64,000 nt of DNA from Sclerotiophoma versabilis (GCA_012274445.1 JAAROD010000081.1:124001-188000); one strand, 5' to 3'. Shown: positions 21,302 to 33,470, numbered from the stretch's first letter. The notes: generated by a model not told the origin, from the sequence alone. Program-made: numbers and translations.

Positions 21302-22942
21302 TCAACCCATGTTCATGCCGAACTCATCCTCTTCCTTGAGAGCCTGGTTCGACCAGTACTGTTGCTGATTGGACCCGGAGCCGCTGCCTGTGCTTTGCAT
21401 ACCGGGACTAAGACTCTGAGGCGATAGTCCCGACAGAGGCTCGCCAGCGAGGTTGGTGTGCTTGGGTACTCGAAGACCGGAACCGGGTCCACGAGAGTAC
21501 CTAAACGTGCCAGCGCCGTTCTTCTCAACGGCTTCCATAATCTCGGTCTTCATGCGCTTCTCGTCTTCACTCATCTCGGGCCACTCTTCGCCAGTAGCCT
21601 GTCGCAGGCGAGCGGCAAGCTCCTCGTTCTCTTCCATCTTCTTGTAAAGCATCCACATTAGATCACGAGTCCAGCTGACAGCTCCGTTGAGAATGTCTCC
21701 CTTGTTTGGGCCCTTGTCCTTTTCTTCCATAGGCAGGCCTTGTGTAATGTTACCAGCAGCTCGTCTGCCGCTACCACCAGCTAGTAATGACGTTGCTTGG
21801 GGCGGTGACATACCAGTGGCTCCCATTGTCGGTGAGAGTGGTCCATTGTTGTTAATGTGCTTGCGGATCTTCTCATCTTCAAGACGATGCTGAGGTACTA
21901 GACGAGACAAATCGTGGATACGCTCGTTGATGTTATCCCTACGACGACGCTCAACAAGGTTGTGCGATTCGCGGCGGCGGCGCTTCTTAGCATCCTGAGT
22001 CTGGCCGATGTCGACCTTTGTGGGTAGGGAAGCATGCTTGCCGTGCATGACTTCACTGATCTGCTGGTGGTGCAATGATGCAGTGTGGGGTGATTGGGTG
22101 GGCGAATCAATCCAGGAGTGGGCGCTGCCGGGCGTGCCTTCCCACTGTCCGGACACGCTCTTCTGGTGGCGATGCACATTGGTCATGATGGGCTGAGAGG
22201 CAAAGTTGCCCGAGTCCGGTGTGCCAAGGTGAAGGTTGGCCATGGCTGGGGTTTTTGGTGACATTGGAGTGCGACTGTCAGAGCCAGTTCTGCTCATAGC
22301 CATGCGGTGTCGCATTGAGTTGGCCTGCATGCTGTTCGCAAAGCCCATTCTCGCAGGTCCGGACTGGTATTGATTGAAATCGAAGCCCCCTGGGTGTACG
22401 AAGGGACTCTGAATAGGCAGATCATCTGGAGTGTTGGAGTAGATCTGGCTCACGTTTGCAGCGTTGGAGTTGGAGTGGAAGAAGTCTGGCTGATTCAAGT
22501 TTTCTTGACCAAAGCCGTTGAATCCCAAAGAGTCAGCAAGTTCATCGTCTGCGATGTTCGCAGCTCCGTGAACGTAGCTGGTGGACCCAAACTGGCTGTT
22601 GATGTTCATGCTCCCGCTCATGGTGAGATTCGATGGGTCGATCGCACTCGCACCTTCATGTGCTGAGCTGAACTGAGGGTTGTTGAATTGTTGGTTCATG
22701 TCGAAGCCGTTGTGGTTTCCAAAGCGGCCAGAGTTAAACTGCATGTCGTCGACTTCTTCTTTGATGTATGGCTGAGGTGAGCCAGTACCGATCATATTGA
22801 AGATATCAGCGTCTAGAGTGTCGTCAGAGTGGGTGTCCAATCGAAGGTCCAACCGGGCGAGGGTCTTCTGAGGAGAGTAGGATGAAGGAGGAGTGAAGAG
22901 AGCGTCCGCTTGGGGGACAGTCAGTATGGTCTCGTAGTACAT
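21302..22942 (-). CDS. bHLH transcription factor (Rtg3-like, long loop)
   Basis: One exon gives 546 residues from the ATG at 22942 (MYYETILTVPQADALF). The frame extends 37 codons upstream without a better start. Residues 1-310 are disordered, Asn/Gln/Ser-rich, with acidic patches (DADIF, IKEEVDD) that could activate transcription. The basic region (about 316-335) is KKRRRRESHNLVERRRRDN, with the His-Glu-Arg pattern that contacts E-boxes (CANNTG). Helix 1 runs INERIHDLSRLVP. A loop of roughly 70 residues follows, rich in Gly, Ser and Asn, before helix 2 starts at PNKGDILNGAVSW (about 412), then a short coiled stretch of the type MEENEELAARLRQ. PNKG..IL is shared with Rtg3-type factors. Target genes are unknown. 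Confidence 0.88.
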   Translation of the reverse strand: MYYETILTVPQADALFTPPSSYSPQKTLARLDLRLDTHSDDTLDADIFNMIGTGSPQPYIKEEVDDMQFNSGRFGNHNGFDMNQQFNNPQFSSAHEGASAIDPSNLTMSGSMNINSQFGSTSYVHGAANIADDELADSLGFNGFGQENLNQPDFFHSNSNAANVSQIYSNTPDDLPIQSPFVHPGGFDFNQYQSGPARMGFANSMQANSMRHRMAMSRTGSDSRTPMSPKTPAMANLHLGTPDSGNFASQPIMTNVHRHQKSVSGQWEGTPGSAHSWIDSPTQSPHTASLHHQQISEVMHGKHASLPTKVDIGQTQDAKKRRRRESHNLVERRRRDNINERIHDLSRLVPQHRLEDEKIRKHINNNGPLSPTMGATGMSPPQATSLLAGGSGRRAAGNITQGLPMEEKDKGPNKGDILNGAVSWTRDLMWMLYKKMEENEELAARLRQATGEEWPEMSEDEKRMKTEIMEAVEKNGAGTFRYSRGPGSGLRVPKHTNLAGEPLSGLSPQSLSPGMQSTGSGSGSNQQQYWSNQALKEEDEFGMNMG

Positions 22943-25900
22943 GATGGAAAGACCGAGAAGAGAAGTGGTGTGGGGGACAGATAGGGGATGGGAGTTGCAA
23001 TATAAGAGAGCTGGGAAGACTGAAGGGGGTGGCCCATGACGAGGAGGCTTCACTTACTTGGCATCACTAGGTTACAATGATCCCGGGGAATGTATGTATG
23101 AGGCCGATGGGACCGATGCTGGTTCCCGGACTGTTGGATCTGAAACTTACTGTCTCCGACCCGGCAAGTGACTAAGGAATGCAGTGCAGTATGATTGCAC
23201 CACGAGACGGTCTGTGACCCTATAAGAAGGACCCTGGAAGCCGATTGCTATCTTGCGTACAAGGTCACTCAGCAAGCTAGGCAAGTCGCTTGTGGTGCTT
23301 GATGGTGGCTAACAAGCCCTTGGTAGTCTCGAGGTGGGCTTGTAATCGTCTGTGGAGGAAATGTGAGCGCGGCGCCTTGGTATGCAAAGAGCATCCTTCT
23401 GGGAATAGTTGCTCACCAGACACAGGATTACGTGCAGTAGAAAGATGCACGTACGTTGCCAGGCTAGACCCTGTACTGCACAGAGACAGAAATACCGGAA
23501 GGGTGGGTATTGACGGGTGGGGATTGACAGGTGTGAAGGGAGGAGTGGAGTTGCGAGAGGCCTATTCTGGGAGACTCTCGGTGCAGGATATGGAGGGCGC
23601 TCGTGGCTCTGACGCTCAGATAAGGGCTAAGGGGGAATGTGTCAGCGCAAGAGCCCTCGTCGATGAAATGTTGGGCAGTTGGAAGGTTGGTGGCATGAGT
23701 GTGGCGCACAGCTAGGTAGCGAGCAACAGAGGACGGCAGCGGTACTGCACCGGGCACTGTGGGGACAGTAGTACAAGACGACCAAAGCAGCGAACACAGT
23801 CGCACACTACCGCAATGCTGATCTTTGAAGGTTCGCTGCGGCTAATGTTGCCGCGGCGGTGGGCGCGGTGGTGAGGGAAGAGGGTGGGTTGACTCACCTA
23901 GCAACGAGGGAAGGCGCAACGACGGCCAGGCTGGCGCAACAACACGGGTGCACTGGCGTCGAGGAGCGTCGGCGGGGGTTCGCAGCGGCTGGTTGCTGCG
24001 TTGACGGACTCAGCAAACTTGGGCGAGGGCGGCGCTCGGAGGTGCGGCTGTGGTGGCACAGGTTTGTCCTCTTTGAGTCGACACGAGGGGTGGCAGCGCG
24101 ACGTTGGGTGAGGATGCGGCCGCGGCGTCGTCTTGGGCTGATGCGGAAGGAGAGCGCGGTCTGGAGTGCTCTGTGCGACGTGGGTGGAGAATGGTGCTGG
24201 GAGTGGAATATGGAGCAGATCGTCGGTGTATGGCGGGGAGAGGTTCAAGGGTGGGCTGGAGGCCGGTCCCGGAGCTTCCTGGATCAGAGTGCGCAAGTGT
24301 GCTATGTGCGATGCAGCGGCCAAGGCGCGGTGATAGCAACGCGCAGTGAGGGGCCAGAGGGGTGCAGCGGTGCGCAGAGGAGGACGCTGGAGCAACGGAG
24401 GCCAGACGACGGGGTCGGGCCACGGTGTGGGCGAGCCCAAAGCCGGAGAAGGCGGTCAGCGTAGAGGCGAGGATCGTGTCGCTAGGCGCGTCTGCCAAGC
24501 CAAAGCAGTGCGCCGGCGAATCAGACTGTCTGGCGCGAAATGCAGCACCAGTGGGGCGCGGTTGCCGAGCTCGAAACCAGGAGGTAAAAAGAAACGGGAG
24601 GGCTTTGGTGTCGCACTCTGCGGCTGTTGCGTGCGTCTGCTGTGTGCAGGCGGAGAGGGCGGCAGCCGCTGTGGTGAGACGGGCGAGCACTGACGTAGGC
24701 GAGGGTACGATGCAATGTACTGCGAAAGGGAAGCTCGGCCCGCGGTAGTCCGGGCTGCGATACGTGGTGAGAGTAGATGAGTGAGCTCTGCCACAAGAGC
24801 GATGTGGAAGTAAGGCGGTCTATGCGTGCATGAATCGACAGCAGAGCGAGCAGATGGCTTGCATCCAGACCGGACGCGGCCGTCGCCTGCACTTATATAC
24901 ACGCTTGCAGTACATGCGGCTCTGGCTCGCCTTTCCTGCTCTGGGAGGCTTATCTACATCGCATTGATCAATTACGACTACGCAGCCCTCCACTGCCCCT
25001 GGTCCTCCGGCGCTTTTGGGCCTTGGAGTGATCACCCGCGGGCGCAGTGGGTGGGTGGTGAACCTCATGTCTTAGATAGTTCGCAGCAGACGCCTGCAAG
25101 ACCACCCCCAGACCACCCCCAGGATCAAGGGCGTGCCCGCAGTGACTCACCAGTGCGCTCCCAGCACAACAGTCCAGCATGCACTGCAACCGTTGTTGCC
25201 GTGCGAGTGCAGCGGCCAACTCGGTCTGCTCCATCGCGCTTGCGTGTGTGTGTGTGTGTGTGGTGCTCGCAGGCGGCCAGAGGTTGATGCTGCTGCGGGA
25301 GACGATCCCGCGCTAATCTGCCAGGATCCACCAAGCAACTGAAGCTCCCCATCCATGCTCATGCTGCACTAACCGACTCCAACCTCGACACCTCCATCAG
25401 ACCCCCTAGGCAGACCTCTCCCATTATCGGCTGCCCAACTGCCCTGCGAAGGCGCGTCGCTCTGCAAACGCTCCCCAGCCAATCACTCGCGCCACGGGCT
25501 TTGCTTGCCGGGTGCATCGTGCCTGCCCTCGCCATACATTCCCACCACCGACGCCATATACAGCAGGCACACCACCCAGAGCTCGTCACAAGCCTTGCCC
25601 CACTAGCCACTGGGCCTGCCTCCTACACCTCAGTCGATCATCTGCACGAAATCCTCCGTTCCGGCTTCGCGGCCTTCTGCATCCCACCCGCACCAACGCT
25701 CCCCTCTGTCGACAGTCGCGGTAGCTGCCATCAGTGCACGCCCGCAACGACCCCAGGCGACACCCTGCAACGGGGACTAGGCTGACAGCTGAGTCGGCGG
25801 GACGCTAGGGCCCACCTCCTGCGGCTGCTACCTAGCCAGTACCAAGGCCTGTACATCTCTGTGTCGCCAGCTGCGGCTTTGCGGAAAAGCTTCTTCTGGC

Positions 25901-26028
25901 CCACCATTGCACACCAGGCTCCACTCCACTAGTTCCTGCCTCTCTATCTCGACTACACGAAACAGGCTTCTGTCGCTCGGCAAGAAGCTATACCATCTCG
26001 TGCTCTCGCTTCCAGCCCAACGACCAAG
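22943..26028. other. 3.1 kb GC-rich divergent intergenic region (bHLH / SFT2)
   Basis: This lies between divergent start codons. From about 23850 to 25900 it is strongly GC-rich, so long chance ORFs (up to 226 codons) occur in several frames on both strands and I do not call any as genes. It likely holds a long 5' leader for the bHLH gene and both promoters. Confidence 0.55.
25244..25261. repeat. (GT)9 microsatellite
   Basis: An 18-base GT repeat inside the bHLH/SFT2 intergenic region. Confidence 0.85.
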
Positions 26029-27720
26029 ATGGCCTCCGCCTCGTTCCGGGAGTCGATGAACTCCCTAGGCTGGAGCAGAAGAGATGCAGATGCGCCTGTC
26101 ACTACTGCAGCACCCTCTGTCATGGACAGAGTCTCCAACCTGTTTGGCGCAGGTGGCTATGTTAGGCTACCGATCTCAGAAACGAACCCTGGGGCCCCAC
26201 TCCCGGCGCCCACGAGGAGAGAGGAGGAGGAAGGCTGGTTTGCACGTAAGTACACAAACTCCGTACTCTGATGAAAGATCGCCGATCCTTCTCTACGCGG
26301 CTCTTTGTATCCTGAAGTACTTCTGAAACACCTTGTTTTCTGCTGTACTTTGCCCTCGTAACGCGCAGTCACTCGCGCCCTCCACTGTTGGGGGAGCGCC
26401 ACAGCAAGTCGTGGGGGGCCTTGTGATTGCCTCAGCAGACTCATTGGTGAGACTAGGTCCACCATGCCTGACGAGGATTCTACAGATCCGAGAACATGGC
26501 AATTTGCAAAACAGCATACTGCCTTGGCCAAAGTCCTGTGGTTTCAATCTAAGGCTGTCACAAGGGCTTACTTGCTGCCGCTAGTTTGCGTGTGACTGAA
26601 GGGAGTTCCTGCGTAGAGCGTTTCAAGTCGGGGAACTCGCATGCCAACAGCAGCTACTGTCATTTCTGGACTCTGCTGACAGATATTTGCAGTGAGTCGG
26701 TGGGATCGGCTACTCGTTTTCGGTGGACTGCTACTTGCAGCCATGGCCATGTTTGCTACCTGCATTGGGCTTATGTTCACACCCATCTTTATCGTCAAAC
26801 CCCGCAAGTTTGCTATATTGTAAGTGACCTGTGCCCCTTCTAGTCCTGCTCGCAGCCAGTCACATTGTGCCTTTCGTTTGCCTCCTATTTGATTACGACT
26901 TCGTATCAGGCAGACGGGCAGTGGCACACACCCATTCAGTCCTTTGGTGCGGCTATGCGAACTCATGCATTCCAACGACATGGTATAACAACGCTCCACT
27001 CGTTGACAGCGGAAATTCCGCCCGCACGATGGAGTCGACCTGCCATTTGACATATTTCGCCTAGCCACCGGGCGATCGGCGTTGGACCCTCTGCAGCGTC
27101 CATGCGGGACTAAGGTTCGGCGCGTTGCAGCCTGCAGACGGATCCTTCCTCAAATCGGCTCTGTCGAGATATGACTTGTTTGTAGAGACTTGGCACTAAC
27201 CAGCTTTAGGTGGACAATGGGAAGTGTTCTGTTTCTGGCAGCTTGGAGTGTCATGATGGGCCCCATCCAGTACGGTAAGCAAGCCTTGTCGCACTTTGGC
27301 TGTACACCTGCATACACGCTGCAATTACTGACGACGCTACAGTCCAGCATCTTATCTCTGGCCCGCGACTTCCGTTTACTGCCGCTTATTTTGGGAGTAT
27401 TGCACTTACACTTTACTTTTCTCTTGGTGTAAGTTCCCCTGCCCTAACATCCTGATCCCTACGCGCACTAAGCTTGCGCAACCCCTGTCAATCTACCCCA
27501 CGCACCCACACCTCTCCATTTCGTCGCTTTAGTTCGTGTTCCTTACTGACGACGTCCGCGTGATTAGCTTCACAGCACTATCCTCACTTTCGTTGCGGTC
27601 ATCGCGCAGCTGGTCTCATTGCTCTGGTTCACCGTCTCTTACTTTCCTATGGGCTCAACAGGCCTTCGTTTTGGAGCGCGCTTTGCAGGAAGTCGTGTTG
27701 CTGCTTGGATGAACGATTGA
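26029..27720 (+). CDS. SFT2: Sft2 vesicle transport protein (five exons)
   Basis: Exons 26029-26245, 26693-26819, 27210-27274, 27343-27428 and 27568-27720 join in phase to 215 residues, equal to yeast Sft2. Residues 1-70 are cytosolic and end EEEEGWFA. Four membrane helices follow: LLVFGGLLLAAMAMFATCIG, WTMGSVLFLAAWSVMMGP, FTAAYFGSIALTLYFSLG and STILTFVAVIAQLVSLLWF. The tail is YFPMGSTGLRFGARFAGSR. PMGS and GP are family hallmarks. Sft2 acts in retrograde transport to the Golgi with the t-SNARE Sed5 and is related to Got1. All donors are canonical. Intron 1 is 447 nt, unusually long here. Acceptor choices for exons 3 and 5 were set by the phase and by family sequence (KFAILWTMG, SLGLHSTIL). 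Confidence 0.93.
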
Positions 27721-28626
27721 ACGCAACCAGTAAGACTGCCAAGTGTGGCTGTGCAGTGCATATTGGAGTGGGTCGATATGACACGCGTAAAGACGAACAG
27801 GATATACACAACATCACATACATTCGAAACATAGGGTTTCACTACCAGGGCTCAAACAAGTTTCTTTGGCTAAACGCGTTTGGCCATCACGCACCTCTTT
27901 CCCAGTTATCGTCCTCATTATCTGATTGACCGGTGTGGCAGATCTGTTCACATGCAACCTTCGGACAAGTTGCCACACCGTTTGGATGTCGAACTTCAAC
28001 TTAATTACTAGCGCATTTCTAGTTGCTTCACCGCAATTTCAATGATCGCTCGATGATCGCCCTCGATAATGGGCCTCTCCGCATATTGGCAGAAGAGAAC
28101 CGGAAAGGCGAGTCATAGAGATTGTCTAAGAACGCGATACCTGCGCCCAGGTTACCTCTGGTAAATCTGATGATCAGCCCAGCAGACGAAGGTCTTCCGT
28201 GATCGCCAAACGTCTTACTTCTAGGCCATTAACTTACCCTTGACTTGACTTTGCACAATCACACTCTGATGGATGATGGACCGTCCAATACATTGGCTTC
28301 GAAAGCAGCCTTGGATCGACAAAGTGTTGGCTGTGACTGGCTTACTCAGGCTGTTCTTCGGCGCCGTACGCTGGATGGTTGTAGAGGTATGCAGCGTCCA
28401 CCAATCGCAACTCGACCGTCGATCGCAAGCAGGGTTCCGGCAACCTTCCAGCCTGGCTCTCAAGTCGGCTGCTAACGGTTCAGCGTTAGAGTAGGGTCCG
28501 CGCTATCACTGCATATCAACTTGCATGACATTCGACGTCTAGCTTACTTCCGCGGCGTCCGTCGTCGAAGTGCGGTCGCATATTGCGGGAAGCAAAATGG
28601 ACGTCCTCAAGTTTCGAATCTCATAA

Positions 28627-29318
28627 TCATAATCTCGTCAAGCCAAGCATTTTGAACTGGAACTTTTCGGAGCGCGAACTGGTCCCATGATCGTCCGCGA
28701 CATCTGAAGTGGTGTCGTGAAGTGCAGGGGGCTGGCCATTCCCCGCACGCCTCCGAGTGGGCAAGCGCCTGTGCGCACTCAAGCCACAACGTGCGTGATG
28801 CACCCTGCTGGCCGCCTGCCACCGAGACCCTTCTCTCGTCGGATCCAATATTTGAACCTAAGTCATGACATAACCGCCTTGCTCTTTGTAGGCAAATATC
28901 ATTCGCTTTGCTACAGTCTGCCGACTTCCAAATGACTAAGGGTTTTCGATGACGTCTCTTGATAAACAACAACAGGCATGTGCGCCTTTGCGGTCGAAGA
29001 GACCAGGGACACTTACCGGATGCGCCATCTCCATGGTTGATAACTTGATTTTGAACTTCCGGTATCGCCGCTGTCGGTCCTTGCGGACGACGAGGTGAGG
29101 CTTGCATTCTCCACACCTTCATATCGTATATGTGGCGACTCTATGTTTAGCAACCCCGGTCCCCAGATTATCGAAGGCGCTTCGCTTCTGACGACTCCGC
29201 AGGCACTTTCGTCCCCGATGTCTTCTTCGGGCACTCTAGACGGATGTGGACGGATGCTGTTGTTGCGAAGCTTTATGAGGCGTAGACTTGACGCGTACAT
29301 GCTGGAGTGGTGGGTCAT
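28627..29318 (-). CDS. Possible hypothetical protein, structure uncertain
   Basis: A reading frame from about 29318 encodes a hydrophilic Ser-rich stretch (VPEEDIGDESACGVV, later SSSARTDSGDTGSS) ending at WRWRIR, where a GTAAGT donor directly precedes the frame's stop. A second open stretch, ending at 28627, follows an AG acceptor near 28848-28860. This suggests a spliced gene whose start I cannot place. The opposite strand is also open over part of it, so it may be chance. No motif recognised. Confidence 0.2.
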
Positions 29319-30151
29319 GAGGTTAGTGCGATTACAATCTCAGCTCGGAATTTCTCAGCTCAGCTCATCCCTCGTTCTTGCACTGCTTCGCAATCAGACT
29401 TTGGCTGCGGACTCGTGGACCGGTCGGCGGACATCTGAGTTCGCATGTAGGCGGTTTCCGAAGCCGACGAATCTTAGAAGGCGTCTTATTCGTGTTGTGA
29501 GGGCTTCGAGTGGTAGGGCTGGCTCAAGGTTCTTCTTCATCGGTGTGCGTGAGACGCATACGCCCTGACATTAAGTTAGCTGACTTCAGCTCGTCTTGCT
29601 GGGATCAGATAAGGCGACTGCTTGTGATCATCGAAAGAGAATCCCAGACTTCGAAGTGATCATGTTGCAATAGACCGATGGTATTGGAGGGGTGGCAGAA
29701 AGATGATCTGCTATTCGTTCCTCTTTGTTGTTGCCACCTCACGCATTTGCAACCTGGCCAGAGTATTTTCTTCCTTCACCTTCCATCGTCATGTCCGTCT
29801 CTTGCTCTATCCGCGTACAGCCGGCTTACACGTGATCTTTTCGATGGTGCTGGTCGAGTACGAAGGCCTTCAGTAGTTGTGCAGGATCAAGTGAAAGCTT
29901 GAGGGGCCAATCGATCCATATACTATGTACCAACACAATACTGCATTATAGTGCTGAGTTGTCAACATTGCACACATATTACAGAGACCTGGTGATTGGT
30001 GTAGCCTCACAAGAGTGGTTGTACAGATTACCCGATTTGGACGGCTTGCCAACGCATAGCCGTGATGTAATGCATATCTCGCAACCTCACGCGGAGAGGT
30101 GCACATCTGATGAAGCACAGGTATTGGTAGCTAGATGTACACGGTTGAAGT

Positions 30152-30529
30152 CTATATTAACGTCGACGCTGATCGCACATCTTCGCTTGATATAACGCAC
30201 TGTGACAGGACACCAGCCGGACGCCAACAAATCCTAGCCTGCAAGTCATGTTTCAGCAACACGAGTTTGCACGGAATCTGACAGCGTCTCCATATCTTGT
30301 TATGACCGATTTGAGTAAACTCGTTATCCCAATGTCTTTTGTAACTATAATTTTCCGAATTTGATCCATAGTGTCTTTTAACATTTGCGAAGTAGATGCA
30401 TCCTGCCGGGCTTGCAAAGACTCCTGTCATTTTGATCATTACAGAAGTAGCCCTTCTATCGACAATGGAAGTCCAGTAGCCAAGGATTCGGGCTTGAATA
30501 TTGTTCTTCTTTCGCACATTCGTAGCCAT
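30152..30529 (-). CDS. Orphan ORF, 125 codons
   Basis: It opens with ATG at 30529 and encodes a basic protein with aromatic and Cys residues spread through it (ILGYWTSIVDRRATS, ANVKRHYGSNSENYSYKRH). No signal peptide, helix pattern or known domain. It is the longest open frame in an AT-leaning stretch, which is the only support. Confidence 0.22.
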   Translation of the reverse strand: MATNVRKKNNIQARILGYWTSIVDRRATSVMIKMTGVFASPAGCIYFANVKRHYGSNSENYSYKRHWDNEFTQIGHNKIWRRCQIPCKLVLLKHDLQARICWRPAGVLSQCVISSEDVRSASTLI

Positions 30530-32610
30530 CTTCTTTGAATCTTGATTTAGAACGCTTTCGATTCTTTAGCTCGATGCTGCCCGAGTAATACTGAGGATAT
30601 GCAGATTTGTTAACAATGGTTGTAATTCTTTCAAAGGAAAGCTTTGGCTCTGAGTCCTTCTTATCGGAAGTATATAAACACTAAGCGGGTACTGTAGGCC
30701 TGGACTCAATAGTAAAACTCTCTTTTACTTCCAGTGTTGGCATCGTGTTCGAGCTGGTCGATACTCAGAGTTTCCCGATTGCCCTTGGTGACATCTGCTC
30801 TCTTTTTCTTGTTATTATCTCTCTTGAAAGTCACCCCGCCACCATCCCTTCCCATAATGCTTCCCACCAAGCGCGATTGCTCAATGCTTATCTATCGTTA
30901 AGGCCTCTCTCTCTTGCGAAATAAAAATGGGCTACAAGGATATCAGCTTTAAGAATATAGGTGACAATTGAGGTTATTAAGTAACACGGCTATTAGCATA
31001 TAAGTAAAAAAGTGCTTTAAATATTATCTCGTTGCTGGATGAGTGCATACTGTTTGCTGATGCTTCATAAACAGTCTAATTATCATGTCCTTGTAGCACG
31101 TTTCACATGTGATGTGAAAAGACGTCTACAGCTCCATCTACACCGTTGTTCTGCAGAGACCGGATGAGTTGACTAATCCACACATGCCAATCAATAAGCC
31201 ATAGCGAATACCATTCTGCCCTATGAAGCGGAACAACGCCAACTCTTACTTTGCCTGCCCACTACATTATGACAGAATGATACTGGTGGACATAGTCTAT
31301 TTATCGTTTGTACACTGCGAAACAGTGCAGCGAGATTTACGCCCTGTCCTCAAGGTTCTCTCGTCTTGCCAGGATCGAGTAAAGCTGACACCTGAGTGTT
31401 GCACTTCCTTAGAAAGCGTGTTGCATATAGCAAGACAAACTAATGAAAGGAAGATATGCTTTTGATGAGACTTTTACTGGCTATGTTAGTCAAGCTTATG
31501 TGGCCAGTACTGCAGTAAGGTCTTCGCTAATTGTGTTGGTAGATGAAGTTGGGAAGAAGCAGGACTGGTGAAGGCAAAACTGACCAGTCGAACAAAAACT
31601 TTGTCGAAGCAAACATCCGGAATATCAAGGACATCGCTATCTGTTGACAAATTTGAAATTCAACGAGGGTGTAAAAGGGATTGTTGCGAGTTAGAAGGCC
31701 TCCGGGGGATTTGATGCGATCTTTTCTAGCGCCAGAGATTGGGAGTGGAGGGAGAATACAAGAGTACGACGCAGCAATCTCACTGCACTATCGAACTGTA
31801 TCGTATGTAGCTTCATTAGCTATTGACCATACTCGAAAGAATTCCAACGTGTAGAACTGTGTCTAGAAATTGCATTGGACTTTGATGTCAAGATAAGTAC
31901 TACTATTGACGATGCACGAGAAACATGCTCAGCCATGTACGAATATGGATAAACGGCCTTTCGTATGAGTTTTCTGAGTTCCTCGTAGGCATTGGATTTC
32001 CGTCTTCGATTACTAACAACTAGAGGTCAAATCAGCTTGTACAAATTGGTTTGACTCATAAGGCACTGCATATAATTACATATAATTCTGCCTCTTCAAC
32101 TTTTCATTGTCTCGACATCTGAGTCGATGGGAGGGAATACACCGCGTACAACTATTAGGCTCCTATGTTCCTAACAAAACCAATAACAGCCACTTCCTAG
32201 CTTCTCCGACGCAACTAGAAGGGCTTTGGTAGAGTCAAAACTATAGTTGTATATAGGCAACGCTCTTTGTGATCTTTAGTCTGTCTATCAATCTGAAATT
32301 GTGTAAATATACTCTAAATGCCTTCAAGAAGTTGGGGGATTGCGATCTCAGATCCAGTTTTCAGTTTCGCAACACAAAATCCAGATACCCTCTACGATCC
32401 GCGCGTTCTCAGTCTGTGCAGGACAAATTCTGGTATGACTGGACGCGCCGTCATTGCTTCCTTTTCTAGTATCACCTCCCACGGCATTTCTGTCCTACTT
32501 AAGCACTTGCGATACTCACTATCCTTAACCCACAAGTTATATCAAACGACTTTCAGGAAATCTCACTCAACGACGTCCATTCTCCGTCAGGTCATCTCTA
32601 ACGATATCGC

Positions 32611-32999
32611 TTATATGCGTTGCTTTTCCTCCCCCCAATCGACCAAAAACTTGTACGCGATAAAAACCGAAGTTGCAATCAACTCTTCATTCTTGAATTG
32701 CCACCTAGCGTCTGCTAGGCGAAAGCGAATCGGTGAACAGGGCGCGAAGTAACTATTAGAAGGGCTTGCGAACATACCTTCTGTACGGGTGAAAATCTTG
32801 GCTGCTTCAGCAAACGACCGATGCGCTGCCACAAATGTGTTGTTTTTTCGTGTGGCCGGGATGATGTCTGGTGTAGCATCTGCGAGATAAGGTTGTCAGT
32901 GAGTTAGATGTTTTTTTAGAAGGTACACATCAGAGCCTCGAGTGGAGCTTGCAGTATAAATGTAGCAAATGTGGCCAAAAAGGCTGCAGTGCAGGCCAT
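32611..32999 (-). CDS. Small three-exon orphan protein with hydrophobic N-terminus
   Basis: Exons 32999-32927, 32879-32778 and 32714-32611 join in phase at both junctions to give 92 residues and a TAA stop. Intron 1 (47 nt) has a GTACCT donor, CTAAC and CTGAC branch candidates and a CGCAG acceptor. Intron 2 (63 nt) has GTATGT and CCTAG. The first 24 residues (MACTAAFLATFATFILQ...) are hydrophobic and could be a signal peptide or membrane anchor, though without basic residues. The rest is hydrophilic: YATPDIIPATRKNNTF, HRSFAEAAKIFTRTE, then ARWQFKNEELIATSVF. The mature part has no Cys, so it is not a classic Cys-rich effector. No homologue is recalled. Correct phasing at two independent introns is the main evidence. 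Confidence 0.5.
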
Positions 33000-33233
33000 G
33001 TCACTCGCAACTCTCTTGTGAGCAGTGTGAACGTAGACAACATATGAGTACGGACAGACGTTTCTGGCCTGATTCAGGACAATCCCGCTGTATTGATGCG
33101 CGATGGTTTTATAATGCAGTTATACCATACCAGCAAATTCATTTGTATAAGTCAGCAACCATTGTACGAAATCCACGGTGATAGGAAAGCACCCGGTTTG
33201 TATCTTAGCCTTGTCGTCCATTATGCATGATCG

Positions 33234-33470
33234 TCATGGCAATTCAACGGTACGTGCTAGCCCCATAGGCTTCCATAGGTCGCCATCCTTGTCTTCAGTC
33301 TCTTTTACTATCTCTGGGACATCGACTTCATGTCTCACGACTGCCGCGCCTCCAAGCGCTGTAACCTTAGCGTCAATCCGAACTGGAAGCTGATTGTCTA
33401 AGACGCTGGTTCCAAACAATCCTAATTCTTCAAGCACCTGCTGAGCTTCATGAAAAACTTTGTCTCTCAA
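33234..33470 (-). pseudogene. Coding-like fragment
   Basis: An open stretch after a CATAG acceptor-like site reads QQVLEELGLFGTSVLDNQLP and IDAKVTALGGAAVVRHEVDV, with the alternating pattern of real protein, then ends at TGA. It lacks an ATG and is out of phase with the model upstream at 33552-34418. It may be a last exon of that gene in another frame, or a broken gene piece. Confidence 0.3.

Larger units (their letters stand above)
27721..32610. other. Gene-poor, lower-GC island
   Basis: About 4.9 kb with no recognised family. Composition falls below the flanks, with AT-rich patches near 30560-31100 and 31900-32300. It holds the low-confidence models at 28627-29318 and 30152-30529, and an 80-codon plus-strand ORF at 31223-31465 with an ATG and several Cys that I could not support further. 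I see no transposase, reverse transcriptase or terminal repeats. Confidence 0.5.

Noticed and set aside
24010..24690. 226-codon minus ORF and overlapping plus ORFs in the GC-rich block
   Set aside because: Several frames on both strands are open at once because the GC content removes stop codons; the translations are Ala/Arg/Pro-rich without motifs.
32318..32752. 144-codon plus ORF
   Set aside because: It overlaps exon 3 and part of an intron of the better-supported minus-strand gene at 32611-32999 and has no motif.
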